From NCBI GenBank assembly GCA_021826225.1, contig JAKBAV010000002.1, positions 1 through 64,000 on the forward strand: 64,000 nucleotides of DNA. The letters are read 5' to 3'. The position numbers were made by a program, and so were the translations under genes. The notes beneath the pieces are model-generated. The model did no database searches and was not told the origin of the DNA. It saw only the letters and a program-made list of their open reading frames with translations. Below are positions 30,655 through 39,199 of the stretch, piece by piece. Numbering within the stretch: the first letter of the stretch is position 1; every line of letters begins with the position of its first letter. This stretch comes from Pseudomonadota bacterium. GTDB lineage: Bacteria; Pseudomonadota; Alphaproteobacteria; Acetobacterales; Acetobacteraceae.

Positions 30655-30700
30655 TTGACTATAAGGAGGATGTCTCCGTTTTTATACGGAGGATTTCTCC
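30655..30700 (+). promoter_or_regulatory. tetR promoter region with two palindromic repeats
   Basis: TTGACT (30655-30660) could be a -35 box. Two copies of a palindrome-like word follow: GGAGGATGTCTCC (30665-30677) and GGAGGATTTCTCC (30688-30700), 23 bases apart, one on each side of the AT-rich TTTTTATA that may serve as the -10. The spacing from -35 to -10 is long (19-20). The layout suits autorepression by the TetR protein. Confidence 0.45.
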
Positions 30701-30747
30701 GCTTAGCAAGGGGCGTTTATCAGGCGTTTCGCAAAAGGGCACTGCTC

Positions 30748-31350
30748 ATGGCCGGCCAAGCCTTACCCTCCGCCGCCCACCCACCGCGCAAACCGCGCGC
30801 CGATGCCACGCGCAACCATGAGCGGCTGCTGGAAACGGCCAAAACCGTGTTCGCCGAAAAAGGCCCGGCCGCCAGCCTGGATGAAATCGCCAAGGCCGCC
30901 GGGGTTGGCATCGGCACGCTGTACCGGCATTTCCCGACGCGCGATGCCCTGGTGGAGCAAGTCTACCGCCATGAGACCACGCAGCTGGCTGAGGCGGCGG
31001 AGCGGCTTCGCGCCAGCCATCCGCCGGTCGAGGCGCTGCGGCAATGGCTGTTCCTGTTCGTCGAGTATTTCACCACCAAGCAGATCATGGCCCAGGCGCT
31101 GAGCGCGACGGCCGGCGGCACGGCAACACTTTATGCCATTTCCTCGGTGCTGCTCAACAATGCTGTCAGCACCTTGGCGGAGCAGGCGGTGGCGCGCGGC
31201 GAAATCCGCCTGACGTTGGAGCCGATGGATCTGCTCCGCGCCATTGCCGGGGTCGGCAATGTTAGCCCGGGGCGGGACTGGGAGGAACGCGCCAAGCGGC
31301 TGGTGGATATTCTCATCGCCGGGCTGCGCGTGCCCCAGGCGGGCGGGTAA
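30748..31350 (+). CDS. TetR family regulator, probable repressor of the RND pump
   Basis: 200 residues. The helix-turn-helix domain is at about 20-65: RNHERLLETAKTVFAEKGPA, then ASLDEIAKAAGVGIGTLYRHFPTRDALVE given here as SLDEIAKAAGVGIGTLYRHF. The C-terminal half is the ligand-binding helical domain. The start ATG at 30748 follows AAAAGGG at eight bases; an upstream ATG at 30637 would run through the operator-like repeats and is unlikely. It is divergent from the pump operon, the usual place of a local repressor. It converges on the decarboxylase gene. Confidence 0.9.
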   Translation: MAGQALPSAAHPPRKPRADATRNHERLLETAKTVFAEKGPAASLDEIAKAAGVGIGTLYRHFPTRDALVEQVYRHETTQLAEAAERLRASHPPVEALRQWLFLFVEYFTTKQIMAQALSATAGGTATLYAISSVLLNNAVSTLAEQAVARGEIRLTLEPMDLLRAIAGVGNVSPGRDWEERAKRLVDILIAGLRVPQAGG

Positions 31351-31356
31351 GCGGCT

Positions 31357-33639
31357 TCAGAACCGCAGGCCGTGATACGCGCCATCGACCAGCTCGATGC
31401 CATGCGTGTCCGGCGCGAAGGCCGGGAAGCGCTTGCCGAATTCCTGCAACGCCGCGAGATAGGTGAGCATGGGCCCATCCGCCGGCCCGAATCCCTCGCC
31501 GGGCATGATGAGCGGAATGCCCGGCGGATAGGGCACGATGGCGGTGGCCGCACAGCCATCGCCCAATTCCGCCAGCCCCGCCGCCACGCCCTGGCCGCGC
31601 ACCAGCATGTCATGCGCGGCGGCCGGGATCATTTCCGGCTGGGGCAGAAAATTATAGGCCTGCTGTAGCAATTCAGGGATTCGCGCATCCCGCATGGCGT
31701 CGAACATCGCCTGCGCCAGCTCACGCAGGCCGAGCCCGCCGAATGCCGCCGGGTCTTTCTGCACCAGGGCCGGCATGGTGCGGGCCAGGGCGGCGTTACC
31801 ATCGTAATCACGCTTGAAATCGAGCAGCGCGTTGACCAGCGAGCCCCATTTCACCCGCGTCACGCCGATGGAGAACAGGAACAGCACCGAAAAATTCGTG
31901 GTTTTTTCGGCGATGACGCCGTGCTCGGCGAGGTAGGCGGTGAGCAGCGGCGCCGGAATTCCGGTTTGTGCCAGCCCGCCGGTGCGGTTGATGCCGGGTG
32001 TGGCGATCGTCACCTTCAGCGGGTCGAGCATGCAATAGCCCGGCTCCAGCGCGGGAAAGCCATGCCATGCCGCGCCGGGCTCCAGCATCCAGCATTTTTG
32101 GTCCGCCGCCAGCAAGGCGGGGGGCGCCTCGGCGAAATCCAGGATGGTGCCGCCATCGGCCACCGCATCCGGCTGCCACACGGTAAAAAACCAGTCGTCG
32201 CGCGCGGAAAAATCCGCTTGCAGCCGCGCCATGGTCTGACGGAAGGAAATCGCCTCCGCAATGGCCTCCCCGGTGAGCCGCCGCCCACCCGCCCCTTCCA
32301 TCATCGCCGCGCTTACATCATTGGAAGCAATGATGGCGTATTGCGGCGAGGTCGAGGCGTGCATCATGTAGGATTCGTTGAAGCGCGCATGCTCGGTTTT
32401 CGCGCGCCCCTCGCGCAGATGGATCATCGAGGCCTGGCTGAGGGCAGCAAGCAGCTTATGCGTGGACTGGGTCGCGAACACCGTGGGGGCATCAGCGCGC
32501 GGCGCCACCGGATCACCGCGCATCGCGAAGCGGCCGGCATAGAGCGGGTTGAACCTGGCATGACCGAACCAGGCTTCGTCAAACAGCAGACGGTCGACGG
32601 AAGCGCCGAGCCAGTCCTCGGCCTGGGCGGCGTTGATGCACAGCCCGTCATAGGTCGCGTTGGTGATGATGGCGAGCGCCGGTTTCTCCCGGTTGCCGGC
32701 GGCAAGCGGCGATTGCGCGATCGCCGCGGCAATGGCCTCGGGCCGCAAGGCCGCCGGGGGAATCGGGCCGATGAGCCCCAGATGATTGCGGTGCGCCCGC
32801 AGATATACTGGCACGGCGCCGGTCAGGCACAGCCCATGCTCGACCGATTTATGGCAGTTGCGATCCGCCAGCACGATCTGCCCGCGCGCCACGCAGGCAT
32901 TCATCACCACGCGGTTGGATGTGGACGTACCATTGGTCACATAATAGGTGCGGTCGGCGCCGAATACATGCGCGGCATAGCGCTCGCTGGCGCCGATCGG
33001 CCCGCTATGGTCGAGCAGCGAGCCGAGCGCGCCGACCGAAATGGAAAGATCGGCGCCGAAGACCGGGGCGCCGAAATAATCATGGAACATCCGCCCGACC
33101 GGTGAGCGCAGAAAGCCGGCCCCGCCCATATGCCCCGGCGTGTGCCAGGAATAGGCGGCCTCACGCGTGAATTTTTCCAGCGCGGCGAAAAGCGGCGGCA
33201 ACAGCGCCTCGCGGTAGCGGCACATCGCGGCGCGGATGCGCCCGCTCGCGGCGGCCGTCGTTTCCTCAAGCAGCCAGATGAAGCCCTCGGCATCGCGCAG
33301 CACCGCAACCGGCACCGGCGCGCCGTCATGCCGTTTAGCGAGCAGAAACACCGGCATGCCGGCATTCCGGGCGCGAATCGCCTCGGCCAAAGCGATGGCG
33401 GGGGCATGCCCGGCATCCTCGTCCATATCCCAGTCGACCAGTATGGCCTGCAGATGCGGCTCGGACTCGACCACCGCCAGGGCCTCTACCGCACCCGCCG
33501 CCGTTACCAGCTCGATATACTGACGCTTGAGCTCCTGCAGCAGGTCGCGCGCCGCGCGGGCGGAGTCGGCATCCTCATGCAGCCGGCCGCTCACCACCAG
33601 AATGCGCGTGCCAGGCGGCACCGGCTTTTGCTCCTGCAT
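31357..33639 (-). CDS. Orn/Lys/Arg decarboxylase (PLP-dependent, biodegradative type)
   Basis: 760 residues, the size of the large acid-inducible arginine, lysine and ornithine decarboxylases. It has an N-terminal response-receiver-like wing domain (RILVVSGRLHEDADSARAAR), the PLP domain with YYVTNGTSTSNRVVM and SWHTPGHMGGAGFL, and the PLP lysine in ATQSTHKLLAALSQASM. The reaction consumes a proton and yields a polyamine plus CO2, which raises cytoplasmic pH, so a role in acid resistance fits an acidophile. The amino acid substrate cannot be read from the sequence, and no antiporter gene is next to it. ATG at 33639. Confidence 0.92.
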   Translation of the reverse strand: MQEQKPVPPGTRILVVSGRLHEDADSARAARDLLQELKRQYIELVTAAGAVEALAVVESEPHLQAILVDWDMDEDAGHAPAIALAEAIRARNAGMPVFLLAKRHDGAPVPVAVLRDAEGFIWLLEETTAAASGRIRAAMCRYREALLPPLFAALEKFTREAAYSWHTPGHMGGAGFLRSPVGRMFHDYFGAPVFGADLSISVGALGSLLDHSGPIGASERYAAHVFGADRTYYVTNGTSTSNRVVMNACVARGQIVLADRNCHKSVEHGLCLTGAVPVYLRAHRNHLGLIGPIPPAALRPEAIAAAIAQSPLAAGNREKPALAIITNATYDGLCINAAQAEDWLGASVDRLLFDEAWFGHARFNPLYAGRFAMRGDPVAPRADAPTVFATQSTHKLLAALSQASMIHLREGRAKTEHARFNESYMMHASTSPQYAIIASNDVSAAMMEGAGGRRLTGEAIAEAISFRQTMARLQADFSARDDWFFTVWQPDAVADGGTILDFAEAPPALLAADQKCWMLEPGAAWHGFPALEPGYCMLDPLKVTIATPGINRTGGLAQTGIPAPLLTAYLAEHGVIAEKTTNFSVLFLFSIGVTRVKWGSLVNALLDFKRDYDGNAALARTMPALVQKDPAAFGGLGLRELAQAMFDAMRDARIPELLQQAYNFLPQPEMIPAAAHDMLVRGQGVAAGLAELGDGCAATAIVPYPPGIPLIMPGEGFGPADGPMLTYLAALQEFGKRFPAFAPDTHGIELVDGAYHGLRF

Positions 33640-33706
33640 TACAGTGTCCTTAACACGAGCCGGCCGCCCTTCTCAACCAAGGGAGGAGCGGCCAGTTTTA
33701 CGCCAG

Positions 33707-33734
33707 CCGGTCCCGCATCCGCATGCGGGACCGG
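33707..33734. other. Perfect 12-bp hairpin in a divergent promoter region
   Basis: CCGGTCCCGCAT (33707-33718), a 4-base loop, and the exact complement (33723-33734). It lies between the decarboxylase start and the ABC-phosphatase fusion start, which diverge. It may be an operator or an mRNA leader structure for either gene. Confidence 0.5.
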
Positions 33735-33815
33735 CCCCGGCGCTTTAATCGGTGATTTGCCTGTATCGCGGCGTGTTTACGGTTGCTTAGACGCAGATTT
33801 TAACGGCAAAATAGC

Positions 33816-36437
33816 TTGATGTTCACTATTTTCGGGGCGCACAATACCTTGACCCAAGAGATTATGTTTTTGTTTGCCGCCCTGGCCGTCTTCATGCTGG
33901 GCATCGTAGCCCTCGCGGTCGATGTGGTCCGCCGCAACCAGCGCCGGAGAGAGGCCGAGAACCGGCCGATCGACACATCCATCTTCCAGCAGAGCGCCAA
34001 GGAGAGCTTTGACCCGCCGGAACCGGGTGACGCCGAGGCAAAAACCATGGAGGATGCCGCAGCCGAGCCCGCGGAAATTGAGGAAGTCGTAGCCGAAGAA
34101 GCTGGAGCAGAGGAAGCTGGAGCAGAGCCAGCCGCGCGGGAGCCCGCGCCGGAAGCGACGGAAGCCATGCCGGATGACGAGGCACCCGCTTTGCCGATCG
34201 AGGCGGATGCCTTTGCAGTGCTCACGGTTGAAGCCCCTGCGTTTGAAGTACACGAGTTAGAAATATACGCGTTAGAAGCGCATGCGTTTGAGGAGCAGCC
34301 GTCTGACGTAGCACCTGTGGAAGAACAGGGCACGGAACCGGCGCCCGTGGCCGCGGAAGACGCGGCTTATGAGGAAAACGCGGCTTGTGACCCGGAAATC
34401 ATCGCCCATGAACAGCCTTTGCCCGCCGCGCCGGAACCTCTGCCCGAAGCCGTGGCACTTCCGGCGGACGTGGCTGAAGCGGATCTTCGCGCGCCGCCCG
34501 CCGTGCAGGACGAGGCCCTGATCCCCGAAGCCCTGATTCCCGAAGCCCTGGTCCTCGAAGCCCTGGTCCTCGAAGCCATGCAGGCCGAGGAGACGCCGGA
34601 ATGGGCGGCCGAGGCCACATTTGAAGCCATGCCGGCGGCTGCCACGGAAGCGGTGGCGGCGCCCGGCACGGCGGATGAGGTTTTTGCCCAGGAGCCCGCC
34701 ACCGCATGGGAGCAGCCCGCGCCGGAACCCGTGCCGGTGCTCATCTGCACCCGGTTTGGCGCCGGTTTCGGCGACAAGACCGTGCTGTCCGGCGTCGATT
34801 TCACGGTGCTCGACCAGGGCATCACCACGATCATGGGCCCCGTCGGCACTGGCAAATCGACCCTGCTGCGCGCCCTGGCCGGCATGCTGCACCAAAGTGG
34901 ATTGTTCAAAAGCTGGGGCGATGCCTGGTTCAACGGCGCGCCGCTGGGCGCGGATAACCGCCCGCTTCTGGTCGCCCAGCGCATCCAGCTTATCCGGCGT
35001 TCCGCGCTCGACAATCTCGCTTTCCATCTGCAGACGGCCAGCCTCTCCCCCGCCGCCTTGTCCGACTGGGCGGCCCAGTGGCTGAGCCAGGCCGGCGCGG
35101 CGCAAATTATACCCCAGCTCGACCGCCCCTTCCTGGAGCTGGACCAGCTCTCCCAGCGCATCGTCACCATTCTGCGCGAGGCCGCGGCCGAACCGGCGCT
35201 GCTGATGATCGACGAGCCGACCCACGGCCTGCCGGAGGCAGATGCCACCGTGCTGCTGAACCTGCTGCAGCGCCTGGCCAGCTTCACGCCCCTGCTGGTG
35301 GTGCTGCAGAACCATAAACATGCCATGCGGATTTCCCACCAGGTCATCCTGCTGGCCGGAGGCCAGGTCCTGGCTTCCTGCGACGCCGGAGCGTTTTTCA
35401 ACAACCCGCCCAATGCCATGGTGGCGCAGTTTATCGCCACCGGCGCCTGCGCCGTGCCCGCGGCTGATGCCGCCATGGAGCCAGCGGCGGAGGCCGCCAT
35501 GGGACCAGCGGCGGATGCCGCCAGCGAAGCAGCGGCGGATGTCACTACCCCTGAGGCAACGCCGGAGGCCGCCATCGAACCACCCCCGGAGGCCGAGCCT
35601 CCTGCCCTCACGGCCGATTCGCTGGCCGCGATCAAGGATGAAATCCGCAACAGGCTGGCCGCCGAAATAGAGCCCGCGCCCGAGATGCAGTTCGCCGGAC
35701 CGGAGCTGATCGAGCTGGAGCCCGTCAACGCCTCGGAGGTGGTGCTGAACCTGTCGCCGGCCATGCCTGATTTCATCGAAGCCGATACCGGGGACGAAAT
35801 CACCCTGAGCCGGCATATGGTCATATCGGCCCCGCTGCCGCCGCGCGCCGCCGCCGCGCAGATGGCCTCACTGGCCCCGGCTACCCAGCAAAACAGCGAG
35901 CAGGAAGCCGCCATCCGCTACCCCGCCGGCACCGGCCCGCGCGGCTTTGTCTGGATCGAGGATGGCCGGCTGGCGGCCACACCGATGCCGGGCATCGCCG
36001 GCCCGGCCGATGACGATCTCGAACTGCTGAAAAACACTGGCGTGACCGTGCTCATCACCCTGACCGAGCAGGATTTCTCGCAGGATGTACTGGCCCGGCA
36101 CGGGCTGCGTAACCTGCATTTCCCCATTGCCGACCGCACCGCCCCGACCACGGGCGAGACCGACATGCTGGTGAACCAGATGCGCGACATGCTTGATAAT
36201 GGCGAGGTTCTCGCCGTGCATTGCCTGGCCGGGCTCGGCCGCACCGGCACCATCCTCGCCGCCTATATGGTGAAGGAAAAAGGCGTCTCGGCCCAGGTGG
36301 CGCTGAACCAGATCCGCCGCTTCAACCGGCAATTCGTGCAGACCGACGACCAGGAGGATTTCCTCATGGAATACGAAGTGCAGCAGGAGCAGACCGTGCT
36401 GCGCAACCGCGCCGCCGGCGGCGGCAACCCGGCCTGA
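33816..36437 (+). CDS. Fusion protein: membrane anchor, degenerate ABC ATPase and dual-specificity phosphatase
   Basis: 873 residues. A single hydrophobic helix lies at about 14-38 (IMFLFAALAVFMLGIVALAV), followed by a 260-residue Glu/Ala/Pro-rich linker with short repeats. An ABC ATPase domain spans about 308-525: Walker A GPVGTGKST near 341, a Q-loop-like VAQRIQLIRR, Walker B LLMIDEP near 462 and an H-loop histidine in LQNHKHAM. The signature LSGGQ is not there; the aligned place reads LDQLSQR. A second Ala/Pro-rich linker leads to a protein phosphatase domain (about 700-860) with the P-loop HCLAGLGRTGT near 801 and a likely general acid in FPIADRTAP. This combination is not one I know. ATG at 33816. 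Confidence 0.85.
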   Translation: MMFTIFGAHNTLTQEIMFLFAALAVFMLGIVALAVDVVRRNQRRREAENRPIDTSIFQQSAKESFDPPEPGDAEAKTMEDAAAEPAEIEEVVAEEAGAEEAGAEPAAREPAPEATEAMPDDEAPALPIEADAFAVLTVEAPAFEVHELEIYALEAHAFEEQPSDVAPVEEQGTEPAPVAAEDAAYEENAACDPEIIAHEQPLPAAPEPLPEAVALPADVAEADLRAPPAVQDEALIPEALIPEALVLEALVLEAMQAEETPEWAAEATFEAMPAAATEAVAAPGTADEVFAQEPATAWEQPAPEPVPVLICTRFGAGFGDKTVLSGVDFTVLDQGITTIMGPVGTGKSTLLRALAGMLHQSGLFKSWGDAWFNGAPLGADNRPLLVAQRIQLIRRSALDNLAFHLQTASLSPAALSDWAAQWLSQAGAAQIIPQLDRPFLELDQLSQRIVTILREAAAEPALLMIDEPTHGLPEADATVLLNLLQRLASFTPLLVVLQNHKHAMRISHQVILLAGGQVLASCDAGAFFNNPPNAMVAQFIATGACAVPAADAAMEPAAEAAMGPAADAASEAAADVTTPEATPEAAIEPPPEAEPPALTADSLAAIKDEIRNRLAAEIEPAPEMQFAGPELIELEPVNASEVVLNLSPAMPDFIEADTGDEITLSRHMVISAPLPPRAAAAQMASLAPATQQNSEQEAAIRYPAGTGPRGFVWIEDGRLAATPMPGIAGPADDDLELLKNTGVTVLITLTEQDFSQDVLARHGLRNLHFPIADRTAPTTGETDMLVNQMRDMLDNGEVLAVHCLAGLGRTGTILAAYMVKEKGVSAQVALNQIRRFNRQFVQTDDQEDFLMEYEVQQEQTVLRNRAAGGGNPA
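34515..34574 (+). repeat. Four in-frame 15-bp tandem repeats
   Basis: Units of the form GCCCTG(A/G)T(C/T)C(C/T)CGAA encode EALIP/EALVL in the linker of the fusion protein. Copies 3 and 4 are identical, so the array is recent or unstable and may vary in length between strains. Confidence 0.75.
35466..35537 (+). repeat. Three in-frame 24-bp tandem repeats
   Basis: Units starting at 35466, 35490 and 35514 encode D/E-A-A-x-x-x-A-A in the second linker of the fusion protein, just after the ABC domain. The copies have diverged at several positions. Confidence 0.7.
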
Positions 36438-36449
36438 ACCGCGCGTTCC

Positions 36450-36737
36450 TCAGGGCATATTCCTGACGGCCAGAATGGTCACTTTATGCCGCAGCGAGAG
36501 GTTGGTGATGCGGTCGACACTGCCGCCGTAATGGCAGACCAGCAGGCGCTGGAGCGGCAGCCAGGTTTCCGCGGCTACGGTGTAGCGCCCCGGATAGACG
36601 CGGTAGACATACCCCGCCGTGATGGTCAGAATCGCCCCCGAACTGTCCCGCACCTGGCTCATGAAACACGGCCCCGCAAGAGCCGGCGGCGCGGCAAAAA
36701 GGGCCAGCAAGGCGGCCAGACCAAAATATTTTCTCAT
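36450..36737 (-). CDS. Small secreted protein, unknown function
   Basis: 95 residues with a clear signal peptide (MRKYFGLAALLALFAAPPALA, written as MRKYFGLAALLALF then AAPPALA), so the mature part is about 74 residues and periplasmic. It has two cysteines (GPCFM and LVCHYGG) that may form a disulfide. I do not recognise the family. The ATG at 36737 has a GGGAG site seven bases upstream. It converges on the ABC-phosphatase fusion gene, with only 12 bases between stops, and shares no obvious context with the FUSC operon to its other side. Confidence 0.65.
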   Translation of the reverse strand: MRKYFGLAALLALFAAPPALAGPCFMSQVRDSSGAILTITAGYVYRVYPGRYTVAAETWLPLQRLLVCHYGGSVDRITNLSLRHKVTILAVRNMP

Positions 36738-36854
36738 CTCCGTTCTCCCTTGAGCGCAACCCAACGCCGGACAAGACACTCCCGCCGGGCCTGGGGTTGA
36801 GCTTATATAGGATGCGCCGCCTATGGCGCGGGCGCCATATGGCGCGGCTTATGC

Positions 36855-36921
36855 GGGAGCCGTCCGGCTTAGGTTGCTTGGGAGCCGTCCGGCTCCGGTT
36901 GCTTGGGAGCCGTCCGGCTCC
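36855..36921. repeat. Tandem hairpin-forming repeats upstream of the FUSC operon
   Basis: Two 25-bp units (36855-36879, 36880-36904) and a third partial one (36905-36921). Each contains GGAGCC-GTCC-GGCTCC, an inverted repeat (the first copy ends GGCTTA instead). They could be operator sites or leader hairpins of the FUSC gene. Confidence 0.7.
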
Positions 36922-36985
36922 GGGGCAATTCAGGCATGACAAAATCCGTCTGGCGCGGCGGGGCATATTTCTGCTTTGCAGTATC

Positions 36986-38989
36986 ATGATCGCTGCCATG
37001 CCCAAGCCGGATGAGTGGCTGTTCGCGCTGAAAACCTTCGCGGGTGCGATGGCGGCGCTCTACATCGCGCTCTGGCTCGGGCTCGACAACCCGTACTGGG
37101 CCATGGCCACCGCTTTCATCGTGGCGCAGCCTTTCGCGGGCGCGATGCGCTCGAAAGCCCTGTACCGCTTCTGCGGCACGCTCATCGGCGGTATCGCGGC
37201 GGTGGTGATGGTGCCTAATCTGGTCAACGCGCCGGTGCTGCTGAGTCTCGCCATGGCGCTGTGGATCGGGCTCTGTCTCTACATCGCCCTGCTCGACCGC
37301 AGCCCGCGCTCCTACACCTTCATGCTGGCGGGCTATACCGCCGGCATTATCGGCTTTCCCTCGGTCGCCAATCCGGGTGACATCTTCAACACGGCTTTAA
37401 CCCGCGTCGAGGAAATCTCCATCGGCATCGCCTGCACCACGATGGTCGGCACGCTCATCTTCCCGCGCCCGCTCGGCCCGGTCCTGGCGGCGCGCATCGG
37501 CACCTGGGTGGCGCCCGCGCGGGACTGGGCAGTGGCCGCCCTGGCGGGCGAGGAGGAATCGGCCCAGGCCCAGGCGGCACGGCGTCGCCTCGCCTTCGAG
37601 GCAACGGATGCGGCGATGATGATCTCACAACTGGCCTATGACACCTCGCATCTGCAAATGGCGGTGCCCTTCCTCACGCGGCTGCGCGTCTATGTCATCA
37701 GCCTGATGCCGGTGCTGAGCTCCATCGGCGACCGCGTGATGCAGTTGCGGCGCCTGGGCGGCATAACCACGGATCTGCAATCCGTCCTCACCGACATCGC
37801 GGCCTGGATGCATGAAGGCGGGCCGGAGGATGCCGGACCGCTGCTCGGCCGGATCGCCGCCATCGAGGAGCGGGAACATGGCTGGGCCGGGCTGCTGCGC
37901 GCCTCGCTTTGCGTGCGGCTGGAGGAGCTGGTGCGCATCGTACAACATTCGCGCGCCATCCGCCGGCATGTGGTGGATGGCGACCGGCCGCCGGCGAGCC
38001 CGCTGCGGGAGGCCGAATTCGTCGCGGTGATGGCCGAAACGCATGACCATAAGCTGGCCTTGCTCTCCGCGCTCTCGGCCGGAATCGCGCTGCTGGTATT
38101 ATGCGTGTTCTGGATCGAAGCCGGCTGGTCCTACGGCGCGGGAGCTGCCGTCATCGCCGCCGTCGCCTGCTCGTTTTTCGCAGCACAGGACGATCCGGCC
38201 CCGGCGATCGCGCTCATGCTGCGCAATGCGCTCATCGTCACCGTCGGGGTCGGGGTGTATGATTTCGCGGTGTTGCCCCTGGTGACGGGTTTCGACGAAT
38301 TATGCCTGGTGCTGCTGCCGGCCGGGCTCATCATCGGCGTGCTCATCTCGCGCCCCGCCACTTTCGGCACTGGCATGCTGCTGGGTGCCATCGGCTCTAC
38401 TCAGCTCGGGCTCGACAACGTGTACCGCGCCAGTTTCAGCGCTTTCGCCAATGGCACCGTGGCGCTCATCATCGGGCTTGGCAGCGCGCTGGTGGTGACG
38501 AAAATGATCCGCTCCGTGGGCGCCGCCTGGAGTGCCGAGCGCCTGCAGCGCGCCAACTGGCGGGATGTGGCGCTGGCGGCGGGCGCCGCGCATGATCGCG
38601 CGACGCTGACCGGGCTGATGATGGACCGGCTGGGGCTGATGATGCCGCGCATGGCGGCGGTGGCGCGCGGGGCGGATGAAGCGGCCGCCGGCGCCTTGCA
38701 GGATTTGCGCGTGGGGTTGAACATGGTGGCGCTGCACCGCGAGCAATCGCTCCTGCCGCCGGCGGCGCGCCACGCCAATGAGGCGGTGTTCGCTGGGGTG
38801 GCGGCGCATTATGGCGGCAATGCAAGGGCGCCCGCACCGGAAACGCTGCGCGGCGCGATCGATGCCGCCATCGCCACGCTCATCGCCAACCCACGCGCCT
38901 ATAAGGAGACCCTCATGGTGCTGTCCGGCCTACGCCTCGTGCTGTTTCCGGCCTGCCAGCCGCCCGCATATTTCGGCGAGGCGGCATGA
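36986..38989 (+). CDS. FUSC family inner-membrane efflux protein (AaeB-like)
   Basis: About 667 residues with two blocks of hydrophobic helices (about 10-170 and 365-520) around cytoplasmic helical parts, the FUSC/AaeB layout. The start contains WLFALKTFAGAMAALYIALW and NPYWAMATAFIVAQPFAG, family signatures. Such proteins export aromatic carboxylic acids or similar weak acids together with a HlyD-type adaptor. ATG at 36986 or 36998; no strong ribosome site is visible, so the start is uncertain. It overlaps the DUF1656 gene by four bases. The nearby catabolic island suggests that aromatic or hydrophobic acids could be the cargo, which is inference. Confidence 0.9.
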   Translation: MIAAMPKPDEWLFALKTFAGAMAALYIALWLGLDNPYWAMATAFIVAQPFAGAMRSKALYRFCGTLIGGIAAVVMVPNLVNAPVLLSLAMALWIGLCLYIALLDRSPRSYTFMLAGYTAGIIGFPSVANPGDIFNTALTRVEEISIGIACTTMVGTLIFPRPLGPVLAARIGTWVAPARDWAVAALAGEEESAQAQAARRRLAFEATDAAMMISQLAYDTSHLQMAVPFLTRLRVYVISLMPVLSSIGDRVMQLRRLGGITTDLQSVLTDIAAWMHEGGPEDAGPLLGRIAAIEEREHGWAGLLRASLCVRLEELVRIVQHSRAIRRHVVDGDRPPASPLREAEFVAVMAETHDHKLALLSALSAGIALLVLCVFWIEAGWSYGAGAAVIAAVACSFFAAQDDPAPAIALMLRNALIVTVGVGVYDFAVLPLVTGFDELCLVLLPAGLIIGVLISRPATFGTGMLLGAIGSTQLGLDNVYRASFSAFANGTVALIIGLGSALVVTKMIRSVGAAWSAERLQRANWRDVALAAGAAHDRATLTGLMMDRLGLMMPRMAAVARGADEAAAGALQDLRVGLNMVALHREQSLLPPAARHANEAVFAGVAAHYGGNARAPAPETLRGAIDAAIATLIANPRAYKETLMVLSGLRLVLFPACQPPAYFGEAA

Positions 38990-39192
38990 TCGGCGAGGTC
39001 AATCTGTTCGGCGTGCTGCTGCCGCCGCTGCTGGTATGGGCCGGGCTGGCGCTGCTGCTCTCGGCCGGTCTGCGCCGGGTTTTCGCCCGCGCCGGGCTTT
39101 ACCGCTATATCTGGCACCGCCCACTTTTCGATTTTTCGCTGCTCATCATTCTCACCGGGCTGGTCAGCCTGGTCATGACGCGGCTTTTCTGA
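38986..39192 (+). CDS. DUF1656 small membrane protein (AaeX-like)
   Basis: 68 residues with two membrane segments: LFGVLLPPLLVWAGLALLLS and LFDFSLLIILTGLVSLVM. It has the family start MIGEVNLFGVLLPP and an RYIWHRPLF motif. DUF1656 proteins are the small third partner in AaeXAB-type aromatic acid exporters; their job is unknown. It overlaps the FUSC gene (ATGA) and precedes the adaptor gene by seven bases. Confidence 0.92.
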   Translation: MIGEVNLFGVLLPPLLVWAGLALLLSAGLRRVFARAGLYRYIWHRPLFDFSLLIILTGLVSLVMTRLF

Positions 39193-39199
39193 GGACTTC

